Part shown: positions 38,219 to 49,421 of the stretch, in pieces | How the letters are laid out: every line of letters starts with the position of its first letter | How positions within the stretch are numbered: the stretch's first letter is position 1 | Assembly: GCF_963662255.1 (NCBI RefSeq) | Contig: NC_085060.1 | Span: 10,665,630 to 10,729,629, forward strand | Source of the DNA: Cinclus cinclus | Taxonomy: Eukaryota > Chordata > Aves > Passeriformes > Cinclidae | DNA: 64,000 bases | Reading direction: 5' to 3' | The notes under the pieces: generated by a model | What the model was told of the DNA's origin: nothing | Seen by the model: only the letters and a program-made list of their open reading frames with translations | The model's database searches: none | Program-made: the position numbers and the translations under genes

Positions 38219-38325
38219 CCATAGTATTTGAGCACCTTGTCATCATCAAGGTAGTTATACTCTCTAAACCCTTGTGAAAGAGGGAAGTCCTATTATCTTT
38301 TGTTTATAACTAGGAAACAAATTTG
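38219..38325. repeat. Ancient amniote SINE/LINE remnant (MIR/L3-like)
   Basis: CCATAGTATTTGAGCACCTT, CTCTAAACCCTTGTGAAAGA, GGGAAGTCCTATTATC and ATAACTAGGAAACAAAT occur in the same order as in a widely shared ancient repeat. That repeat reads approximately 'ctatagtatctgagcacct...cacaacacccctgtgaggtagggaagtattatcc...acagatggggaaactgag'. The agreement in order over about 100 bp makes chance unlikely. The exact family name is uncertain. Confidence 0.6.
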
Positions 38326-41300
38326 CAACAAGTCTCCTGGTCTTGTCTGCGATTGCATTATATATTGGTGACAAATCCATCAAGTTATGGAGCAGGTGGT
38401 TGGACTGCAGGTTGTGTCACTGTAGTGTCTTTTGCAACGTGGGACTCCACAGCTGTTCGTAAGGATGAGGGGTGGGTTTTGACTTCTCCTTCTGTTTGTA
38501 CTATCTAATTTATTGCTGTAATTTTTTGACACACTGACATGCATTTAAATGTTTTATAAGCTTCCTGACTTAAGAGGCATTGACAAACAAGGAAACAGCA
38601 AAGAGCAGCAGTCATTGGGTGCTTGGCAACAAACATGAGCAGAAATTCTAGAGAGCAGCATGTAGAGAGTGTGGAAATATTTTTCTCTCTGTGGGTTGTG
38701 AATTTGGGCTGCATGGTGTTACCTAGACACCTGGTTTGCTCTGAAGACCAAAAATAAGCCTTTTGACTTGTGTAATTTTTAACTGCTAGGTGTAGCCATA
38801 TATGTTTTTTAATGACTGCACTATCATAACCTACAATTAAAATCTTTCTGTGGCTTTCATTCCTAGACAGTGACCATCTCAGAAATAAACTCATTTGGGA
38901 ATACAGTTCACACCAGGAAGGAAGAAGAATCTGACATATGAGTTAGCTAAGTGACGATGATAGGTGTTTTATATAATCAGAGAAGTATCTTAAAGGTATG
39001 AGCATCAAGCAGGAAATATTCAGGATGGGAGGAAGAGCAAAATTATGAAATGCGAGGTTATAACAATGTTCTCCCAAAGTAGATGTAGAAAAAAGAGCAA
39101 CAAAATTTTGGTGGAAATATTTTAAAAATGGTACACATCCAACAAAGTGAATGATGATTTTGGCTCTTGCGGTTGCAGCTTATGAGAATCAGGGAGCTTA
39201 GGGTGGTACATGGGTGGTATTCTGGTAGAATAATTGAACAGCTTCAGATCAGGCACACACTGTCTGCTGAAAGATATAAAGCAGACAGCTTTACAAGATG
39301 GAGAAAATAACCTGGAAGAAAAGATGGTGGAGCAGAGGAATGAATAAGAAATGAGTAGGAGGAAATGTGTCTGTGCGGGATTTTGAGAGATGGTCTAGGT
39401 TGAGAAGTGTGTGTGCTAAAAAGGAAGGGGTAGGGAGATGTTGCAGCAGGAAAAAGGCAGCCCGTTGAGACACGTAAGGAAGTCACAACAGAGACAGTAT
39501 TTCAGGGGAGCGAATTTCAGTGAAGATGTTTCCTTTCAATGGAAAAAAAATGGGGCTCTTTGGAGAAGCTTGAGCCCATCATCTGGGGACATCTGTAGCA
39601 AAGATCAGGAGAAAACAACAAAGATTTGCTTCCTTAGACAAAGAATGCACGATACTTGTGGCAATATCTAATACCAGGCTGTGCCTAAACTGACAGTTGA
39701 GAAATTCTATGCTTCACTTCTTTTTCATACCAACAAATTATTTAATGCATCTGTTTTGGGAAATAGAAACTTTCCTTTTAACTGCAGTCTGCAATTTTCT
39801 TTGGCTATTGAAACATACATTCCAAGTTAGGGACATTTCCCATTGGCATGAGCTGATATTGGGAGCTATGTGGATTTGCAGGAGCTGCTCTTTTTTTTGA
39901 AGTGTTTAAAGACTGCCCCTGTGCTTTAAAACCTCCTAAATTCATCTCTCTTTGGTGAGCTACCATGTATAGTGTTCCCACTGGAAGAAAGTATGTGACT
40001 GTGTAATTTGAAAGGCCATTTCTCTTCATCTTCACCTCAGTTTTATACCAGGTCTGAGTGGGAGCAGACTCAGGCTCAATAGCTCTTCAGTGTGTGATGG
40101 GAACCATGTAAAAAGATTAATAAATCATCTTCCTAGCTTAAAAAAAGCCCCAACAACCCCACAACCTGCTTGGATAATAAAACTTTCAAGAATGAAGTAA
40201 TCATAGATCTGTTGCATTGTCTGAGGCTAAAAATGTGTCTGTCTTCCTGCTTAATATATTTTGCTCTTTTGCTTAACCTTCCACTTACGGTATTTCTCCA
40301 CTGCAGAAACACAACCCAACACTTCTGCTGACTGGAAAGAGGGTCAGATCAACGCAGGACAGATTCCTGTTAATGAGATTTTGATTCTTTGACATTTTCA
40401 ATCAATGTATACTTGAAACATTTGGAAGGAGTGTGAACTTACTGGTTCAGTTCTCAATTGTTTCTCACGTTGGCAGAGATATGTCTCGTGCGTTTTTTTT
40501 TTTTTTTTAATGAAGGTCATAAACTTGTGTTTCTCCATGTTAATATCTCCTTAATATAACACTCAGTACTTCAGTGAGAGCTTGCTTTTGTTTGTGTTAT
40601 TACCTTTCTAGAAAGAACTACTAGACAACATTAATGTCTCTTAATTAGTAACTTTTCCTAATTTATTTCCTTGACAGTAACTGTTTAAAAAATGAACTAT
40701 TCTTGCATGTATGTAATGTACATAATGCCAGCAGAATTCTTATTAAATGTTGCAAGTGCACAACCAGGGAAGATGGACACCAATTTGTGTTCATCATGTT
40801 TTGCCAACACCTTGTTTTTGGGGGATTACGTTTTCCTGTTACTCACCTAACTCCACCAAATCAGCAACTCAGAGGTGAAGCTTCTCATTTCTTGGGGAAA
40901 TGAGGTAGCTGTTTTGATCTCAATATACTTCTTGTCCTGTCTGGGCTGTCAGGAACTTGTGGTAATAATGGTCTGTGTCTGCCCAGTTAAATGATGTCCA
41001 GGAGCACCCTGAAGTGTGGAGCTAGAACATGAGCATACACATCATTGTCAGGTTAGAAGTATTTGCTATTATCTTTCTTTTCACTACTGGTAGACACATT
41101 TTGTGACACCTCACTTCTTACAAAAAAGTAGGTGCCTGTTCGCAGGAAAGCTTCTTTGGATCCAGAGTGTGTGAAGTCATCTAGACTTACAGAACTGTGT
41201 AAGGTTAACACCTGCACAGAGGCTTAAGTCCCAGTCCTGGGAACTAGCTAAATAGTTAACACTGGAATACCTGCCTTGGACTGCCTGTGTTCCGCTTCAG

Positions 41301-44300
41301 ATCTCATCCTGGCAATCTCCAGCTGTGGGAACTAGGATTGCTGCTGCTGCTCCTTCCCTGTTAAGCAGGTTGTTTTGAGTTATTTGTTATAGCTACCTTT
41401 TGTCAAGGCTTTGTCACATGTGCCTGGCACTGAAAGGCCTTGACTTGAAAGTTTTGTTTTAGAATAAAGTGTAGCTCAAGGCCTGATATGATAACTTTCA
41501 GTTTGTTTGAAAGAAATTTAATGGAGGCCAGTGCTTTCAGAAAGGACAAACTAGGGTTTGAAAATTTGGTCAGTGAGAACTCTTCCAACTAATAATCATT
41601 TAGATGTAAGGGGAGAGGTGTTTCCATTTTCCAGTGGATGCTTCCACTGTGGTCTGACATTGAATTTTCTTGACACTGGGGACCCTCTGCATAAAAGAGA
41701 AAAAGAACCAAATTCTAGAACTCAGCTGACCCTCCAGCTTGACACAGCTGGGTCAGGCAGACATAAAGCAACAGTCAGAATAGTCACATAAATTGTGATG
41801 AATCAGAACTTCCCTTTCTGGAGAGGAAAAATAAAACCTAAATCTACTGAAATTGAAACATAATAAAATAAAATGATTCTAATACAGGGTAATCATGTGC
41901 ATTTGCCTTATAAATCGTGCTTTATAGGATCTTAAATGTACCTTCAATTTCTGTCCCTTTATTTTTTACAGTCTTGGAAAACTGATGTGTTGAATTTGAC
42001 TTTGAGAGTAATGTAATGCAGCCAGCATAGCTCTGCTCCTAGATAGAACCATGTTTTTTATTCAAATGAAAATACTCAGTAAACTCCTTTTATGCTGGAT
42101 TGGATATTCTTTAGTATAAATAAGTTCCCATTGCAATTAATAGCTAGCCAAAAGAGAACAATACTTTTTCAAGATCTTGGTGGAGGAAATGAGTCTCAGA
42201 GAATGCTGCGAATTGCTCTGGTAGTATCTTTTTAGAAATGTAATTCTGAGCTGCAAGTCTAGTCAATTATCAGCTTTTGTCTACTATGCTTTAATCCTTA
42301 TAGCAATTCTTTCCTTTGCTAGTATGCATTCCCCCAAAAAGAAATGGAACAAGATGCCTAAATTGCTGACTGTCTTGTGTGCACTATTGATTGGGCTCAT
42401 TGATGCTCTGTTATCTAAGACTAAATTGGCATCAATTTTTCCCCTGAAGCCTGAAGATTTTGTGTTCTATTTAATTGTTAGAGGAAGGTCAGCACAGACT
42501 GTACCCTCTGGCTTTTAATTTTAGATGGAAATGTCCTAAATGAATAGAAAACTGCATGTCAGCAAAATGTACTCCTGCTGAAAGCAATGTGTAGGTTTCT
42601 CATGTTTTGCGTTGTGATGACATAAGCTGTGACCTTGGCCTGTATCTTTTTGAAAGAAGAGTAATATTTGCTCCTTTCAGCCTAATAGCAGCACTGTTGG
42701 TAGGAACTGTGCTCTTGGGTGAGCAACAGCTCCTGCCCTGCTGCAATTTGTAACACTGGATGGAAAAGATTTTTTTTAAAATATATTGAAGTGCTGTTCT
42801 TTACTATTTCCCAGTATAAGGATCCTAACTTCTGTCTTCATACAGGCAAAATGGAGGTGGAAGAGACAAACATGATTAAGGCTTAACATGATAAATTAAT
42901 ACCTTTACTCATTTGGCTGGTCCTTGTGGCCGGTCTGGCAGATGGAGTGCTGAATTTGTGGGTAGGACCATTCCTGCAGCCTAAGGACTTTGATTTTTTC
43001 CTTTCTCTTGTTTCCCAACTATGACAGTCAGGAAACAGTGTTCCTCTGTGATATCTGTCATTTTCTAGAAAGGGGAGTCCTGACTGTTTCTCCCTGAATG
43101 CTCACTGAGGACTAGGAAATGGGAGGAAACATGGATAAAAACTCTAACTTGTAGCTGTAAGTAACTAGCAAGATGGAGCTGTCAGCATAGCCTGTGGTGG
43201 GCTCTCCTGAAAGAAGGGTATCTATCCGAGAGAGATCCACATCTCTGTGACAGGCAGGGAAGAATCCTGTGTTGGTGCAGGGTGAGAAAATATTTTTTTA
43301 GCATATACTTTTGAAATTATTTCGGGGCATTTGTATTCAATGCTGTAGTTGAATGCGTGGGGTTTATTCACCCTCTACCTGAGCTCACCAAAACCATATG
43401 GAAAAACCCTCTCAACACCTCAAGCCCATTTCCCTCAGGGCTTTGGCTCATATTTTCATTTTGAGACAGATCTGTGAGTAGAAGAATAACTGCCCATCTG
43501 TTAGGGAGGTAAGAGGTGAAATATGTCTGGTCCTCTGATTACCTTACCACCCCCACACCCCCCTCTGCTCACAAGTTCTGTACATCCTGAGAAGAAACTA
43601 ATTCAGTTTCCTCTTGCAATGAGGGCAAGAAGAAAATGGAACAACTAAAAAACTTCTCATCATATTAAAGAATAGTTGGAGGATGAAAGAGACCTGAGGG
43701 TATCACTGTGACTTTGAATGATGTTGGGAAGTTTTACTGGTCTCTTTTTGCAGAAGTCTGTGTAAGCAGTTTTCAGTTGGTTGAATTTAGAGGTTTCCCT
43801 GATTTGATCAGAGATTTCACTTCAGTTTTTCCCAGTGGCTCAGGACCCTCAGGTAATTGCATTTGGGAGATTTTTCATGTCTTCAGTTTGACCATCTGCC
43901 TTTGCCAATAAAACATATGCAGCAGTTTGGATGTTGCAAGGGAACACACAGAACACACTGGGCAAAATGCTGGGAGCTCTTTCTGTCTTATTTTTCCCTA
44001 ATCCTGCAGCCAAGGAGAGCCACGGAACAATGTAAGCCCAAAAGTGTGTGTGCGTGCTTTTGTACGTAGAATAACTGAAAGGTGAATTTCAGTCTTCAAG
44101 TATGAACCAGCTTTGAGAAATACAAGGCACCTATGCAGTGTTTGTGGGAGTTGGTATCAAACCTAGGTGTAAAATCTCTAAACAGGAAGATTAATGAAGA
44201 CTTTACACCGACTGTTTTACCAGCAAGAAGATGTGGCAGAGTTTATGGTTTCTACAGTTTGGAATATCCAGGAAGAGTTTGGGATGTCTCACCCATGGGT

Positions 44301-44503
44301 TCCTTGAGATGGCTGTCATTGAGAAGGAAAAGCAAGCCTGGAAAGTGTGCAGTTGTCAGGTCTGGCCATGAGTGATGGTGGAGGAAAATCCACCACTCCA
44401 GCTCTGCATCCTGCTAAAAGGAGCCAGGTCCCTTTTCACCTTCCTTCATGTCCCTTTCTTGTTCTGGGCTTTCTGTCACAACATGTGCTTTTTGGCCTCA
44501 CAG
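38326..44503. other. No gene seen
   Basis: The longest frame here is 129 codons at 38505-38894 on the minus strand, with no recognisable domain. A 16-nt T-run lies at 40493-40508. Nothing else is assignable. Confidence 0.45.
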
Positions 44504-44584
44504 CAGGAGGAGATGCAGAAAGAAATAGAAGAACTGAGTTCCAGTTTTCATTCAAAGCTCCCCGATACCGTCCCAGTTTTTCTG
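44504..44584 (+). CDS. Candidate 81-bp exon, coiled-coil-like
   Basis: An acceptor-like site (GTGCTTTTTGGCCTCACAG) ends at 44503 and a donor-like site (CTG|GTAATG) follows 44584. The segment is exactly 27 codons in phase 0 and reads QEEMQKEIEELSSSF, then FHSKLPDTVPVFL. The first half has an alternating charged/hydrophobic pattern expected of a short coiled coil. A second frame is also open (GGDAERNRRTEF...), so openness alone is weak evidence. I cannot assign it to a protein. It could be an exon of a plus-strand gene whose other exons lie outside or elsewhere in the window, or a pseudo-exon. Confidence 0.25.
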
Positions 44585-46388
44585 GTAATGAGATGTAAGA
44601 ACTGCTCTAAGTCCATCTGTCAAGCTGCATAAATGCTGTGCTGTGCACATAGCATATCTTCTTGGTGGCTTAAAAATTTGAGTCAGAGAGAGTACAAAGG
44701 CAATGTTTAATTATTAAGTGCCTTGATTGTTACTAGGTGGAAAAACTGATTTATGTTTGAAAAATTATTTTCTGAGAGTGCAACCAGGAAAGATCAGCTG
44801 AGTTAAAGTTTTTTTTAAATTTTCATTTTTATTTTTTTTTTTAAAATGGACTATGATTTGAGACAACACTGAGACCAAGTTGAATTCAACACTTAGCAAA
44901 TTGAATTTCTGGCTTAAGTAATTTCACTTTGCTTTCTTCATGATACCTTCCTCATCTCCTCCCTACGTCAATGTCCCTTTTCTTCCTCAAGATCCCCCAC
45001 CTCCCTGCCCTTGGCAAGGCAGGAGCTTGGTGCTGGGGCATGGTGGCCAGAGGGAAGCTGAGGGCCACAGGTCATGGGCATTGGTAGGGTCAGAACTGCC
45101 CTTCTTCAGTCCTGGCAGTTGGGGTCATTTAGGTGATACATCACAGAGGCAGGAACACTGTCTAGAAACCACATTTGGGTAGCCTTGCTCCATCTGATCT
45201 CCCCTTGTTTGGAGGAGAAGCTGGTCCTGTAATGTTTGGGCTTTGGATGCTGCAGAGGCTGGAAAATAGCACATGCTGAAGGGGAGGTCAGTGAAGGAAG
45301 CAGATAATGTGTTTGTGTAATAAATCCTGGTCCATTTGTCTTTCATTTTCCTGGCATAGCCATTTCCAGAGGGACTCATAACCATGAGAGGTACCTGCAT
45401 GTGCCGCAGCCTTGCTGCAGAACTCCAAAGTTGTGAAAATCTGAAAGGTGGCAGTGAGGTTTTGCTGCAGAGCTGTGCTTAAGCAGTTACCATGGGTATT
45501 CCTTTGCAGGGATGGGGGTTTTCAGGAAACCTAGAGAAAAAAAATGTTTCAGTTCCTTAAGAAAAAGGGAGTAACCTTAAATGCTTAGGGAACAGAGATT
45601 TGTTGTTGTGCTTTTTTTTTTTTTAATTTTTTCAGATCTAGGCTTCCTTCATGCATAGCAAGAGTTACTTTTGGTTTATAATTTTGGAGGACACTTTTCT
45701 CTAGTGATTGCTAAGGTTTTGTTAATATTTTGTTGCGATGTGTTAGAGCAAATGGGGTTATTTTCTGTTGGGAAAGGAAATAAAAAGCAGCATTTTTCAA
45801 GTAACCCAGTTTACTGGGATAAGGGAGAACTGCTACCATGAGCAGGAACCTCTCTGAAGCTGCACACTAGGAGATTTGTGGCTTTATTCTTTCCTCTTGC
45901 AATTTCTTCTGTGCCAGACCTAGTTGCTTCTAGGAGCAATGTGCTCCTTCTCTTTCTGCACAACTTCAATGGGGATAGCCATTCTTACTTTCCTGCAAGA
46001 TAAGATGAAGCTTGAATTCTGGGTCAGCTCCTGCTCACTCTATCACATCCAACCCACCTGCCAGGTCAGAGCTCCCTGCGCTGGATTTTTGTCTCACTCA
46101 TTTGGCACATCCTGTACCAGATGCTTGAATTTATTGCTCTGCTGTGTTGATGGTTGACATAAGGAATGGCCCTTCTCTTCCCACTTTGTCTCTTTGAAAG
46201 CTGTGGTTAGGAGAGCTGGATTTTTCCCCCTTCCTTTTTCCCTTAAATGCTAAGAGCTCCATGTAGAATTACTAGTGTTCTTCATCTTGTAGGTTTAGGG
46301 AAGTGAGATTTTCTAGCACATGAGAAGATCAGACTTTCAGAGGGACTGCTGTGATGTGTTGTGTGAAACACTTTGATTTCTTTTGCAG

Positions 46389-46534
46389 AGCAGATTATGG
46401 GTCATATTGCCTGGAACTGTTCTCCTTCTACCCACCTGCTGTCTTGAGTTCATTTCCTTACAAAGAAAATATCTGGGAAAGAATTGACTCAGAAAATAGT
46501 TCACAGTGTTGCAATTCTCTAAGAGTTTATAAAG
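46389..46534 (+). CDS. Candidate 146-bp exon, unknown protein
   Basis: A strong acceptor (TTTGATTTCTTTTGCAG) ends at 46388 and a donor (AAAG|GTAGGA) follows 46534. One frame is open throughout, phase 2 to phase 1, giving 48 complete codons. They start ADYGSYCLELFSFYPPAV, continue LSSFPYKENIWERIDSEN and end SSQCCNSLRVYK. The residue mix (aromatics, cysteines, few repeats) is more protein-like than most frames in the window, but I recognise no family. The flanks are AT-rich with no neighbouring gene. Pseudo-exons of this quality occur by chance in long introns, so this remains a candidate. Confidence 0.3.
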
Positions 46535-49384
46535 GTAGGAAGATATATTTAAGTAATATATCAGTTGTTTTTGGACACCTCAACCTTAATCTGTAGCTGT
46601 TTTCTCACTGGTATGGGAAGACCTGTCCTTATGCTTGTCTGAGCTCTCTGAAGAACCCTGGTCACAGATGCTAAGATGTACTGTAGTGATTTATTGCATA
46701 GAATGAAATGGGGGAGAGCAATAAAGGTTGTTTATGAATTGGCTCTCTAAGCACTGTTGGACTGTTGTATTTCTGCAGTGTAGTTTCCAGTACCTCATCT
46801 GCGTGTACAGCATTCAGTACTGAGGCTTACTTTGCAGTTTTTGTTTTTTGTTGGCCTGCTAAAGGAAACATTGGATCAGTGTTGTAGTAGACTATCTGCT
46901 TATGAAGCCACTGAGGAGAACTTTTAAACCATCTTTCTGCTCTGTATTGTAAATTGATATTACCCAAGGTAACTTATTTGTGTCAGGTAAAGTACCATCT
47001 AAACATGTTTGGACATGGGAAGTATTTATTTTTTGCACTCTGTTGTAAATCTGTTCCTTGACAACTTGGTAAAATACAAAATAGCAGAGACATGTTGTTA
47101 ATGTTCATTGGCAACATTTTTGCATATTTGTTGTCACAACTGAATTAACTTGTGTGGAAAACAAAAAAGCCTTCAAGTGAATTTCAATTATTACTTGTCA
47201 TAGAGTATATGTATTAAATAGCCTAATTGCATTTTCACTGAAATTTATACTACCCCCCCACCCATCCAGTGGGTTGATGGCAATGATAATTAACCTAGAG
47301 AAGAAAAAAGGCATGATATTATCTGCTTGACATCTGGGCAAAGAAAAAATATGAAAGACTGAATTCACCTAGTTGCAGCTTTTTAATTGCTGCTTCACAA
47401 CACTATGTTATCAATGCAGATATTCTCTGGAAATGTTGAATAATCTATGCCTGTTTATCCTTTTATAAACACAAAAGCAACGAAAATTATTTATTTTAAT
47501 AAATAAAGAAAAAATAAGATGATATAATACATCATTAAAAGAGGCTAGTAACTGCTATAGCCCGGTTATAAACCACTACTTTTCTTTTAAATTATAATTT
47601 TCTTTTTGTTCCTGAGACTTCATTACTTTGGCTGAAATGTTGCAGAAAGCTGTTCTGGTACTGAAACACAATTCTCCATGAAAGAAATTGCTGGGTGAAT
47701 CGAGGTGGCCAGTTTTGTCCCCAGTGATCTCTGTTGTGTTCAGCCTCTGTGGCTGATTTCTGTCCCGTGTACTCAGGAGACAGGTGAGGACCAGATGCAG
47801 GTCAGGTAGTGGAGTCTGGGCACCCACTGGGTCTCAGAACCAGTTGTTTATGTGCAGAGTATTTGATTACTTTGTGCTGTTGTAGTAGCTGGGACAGGGT
47901 TTTGTTGCCAAGGACTTGGTTTTCCCAAGTGTGTGTTTAGCAACACAAAAGGTGGGTGCAGGCCATCCCTAGCCCAGCCAACCACTGAGTTACACTGTCC
48001 TGGAGCCTTGGGTGTGCATTGCTTGGGCATTTTGCTCATACACTGGCATAGCCCAGAAGTTGCAACTGAAGGTGCAAAAACTTGTAGGGTTTCTCAGACT
48101 GGTTCAAGGCTTCTCAGCAGAGCAGGGAAAACCATGTTTTCCTGCCTTAGCCTGAGGGTTGGAAGCAGAAGTGGGGCAGAGAAGAGTGAGGGCAGAGGTC
48201 TGAAAAACTGTGATGCTGACTTAGGCTCTCTGGGGTGCTGGAGGGAGCCAGGAGGCTGGGACTGCTCTCCAGCCCTTGGAGCAACCTGCACTTATCCACT
48301 GCATTTAGATGAGGAGCTGTCCTTAATAAGTAGGTCCGAACAATCTGTTCCCCTTTAAAGTTTCATCTCAGTTGCTACTCACTGTGGGGTGACTTTAACC
48401 TAGGCAGCTTCTGCAGTGATGCTCATCTTCTTCCCTGCGCTGTTTTTTAGCATCAGTTGTAGAACTGTGATTATCTGGGTGCTTTTTAATGTGTGAACCC
48501 ATATATGTAGGGTTGTTGCCAGAGCAAGGAAAAAAGTGGTCTAAATGGTGATAGAAATGTTCCACTTTTCTCAGCTGGATTACCTGAAGATGTGAAAGAG
48601 ATCCATGTTCCTTTTATATAAGAGATGTTCCCTCCCCATGGCTTGCATTCAAATCTTAAGTCATGTAACATCATTGTAAGTGAAAACTACTCTTTGCATA
48701 CCTCCCCTTTCTGAGCCATTTCTTCTCCCATTCCATATGAATACTTCAGCCCAGTTAAGGATGTTTCAGATATTTTTCTCTTTCCAAATGGTGTTAGTAA
48801 TGCACGTCAACAAGCAAAGTTTCCCAGTGTTGCTGCATGGGAAATTTACAGAGATTACTTTTAGGATCCTCTTGCTGCTCTCATGCTTTTGTATGAAAAA
48901 GCTCACAAAGGAGACTGGGTGTGAAATATCCATAGGCAGCCTGTGGAGCTGGGGCTCACAAATCTGCAGGGAAATGTTCTGCTATTCCCAGTTAACATAA
49001 GCAGTCTCACCGCAGATATAGATTAACACAAGGATTCAGATAACAATCACTTCCACTGTTTCTTGAAAAACAAGTTGCAAAGGACTCTTGTAGATGCTAA
49101 CCTTACACTGTACTTGCCTGTAATGTGGTTTAAAAAAACCCAACAAACTGAAAGCAGAAACTGAAGTGGACAGACTAGCAGGATGAGCTATTAAAATTCA
49201 GCAGTACAACTAGCAGGAAAAGTAGCGTGAGCTGATTCCACAGACACTTGCTACAGCTTTTTGTTCTTGTCCTTCTTTGTGTTTTGCTTAATTAAAGAGC
49301 ACAAATCTAACCCGAAAATGTCTGTATTAGTACTGAATACTTCTCTGTCCTAGGCTTATGTGCAGTACTCTTAAGATTCAGTTG
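46535..49384. other. No gene seen
   Basis: AT-rich DNA precedes a GC-richer patch at 47650-48330, where frames on both strands are open (up to 141 codons at 47933-48358) without recognisable motifs. A short hairpin, TTATTTATT/AATAAATAA, lies at 47487-47506. Confidence 0.45.
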
Positions 49385-49421
49385 TTTTTTTTTTTTTTTT
49401 TATTTTTTTTATTTTTTTTTT
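49385..49421 (+). repeat. Poly-T tract, 37 nt with two A
   Basis: T-runs of about 17, 8 and 10 nt are separated by single A residues. It may be a degenerate poly-A tail of an old minus-strand retroposed sequence or a simple slippage tract. No retroposed gene is recognisable next to it. Confidence 0.85.

Noticed and set aside
47933..48358. 141-codon plus-strand open frame
   Set aside because: It lies in a GC-richer patch where both strands are open, which points to base composition. No known motif is present.
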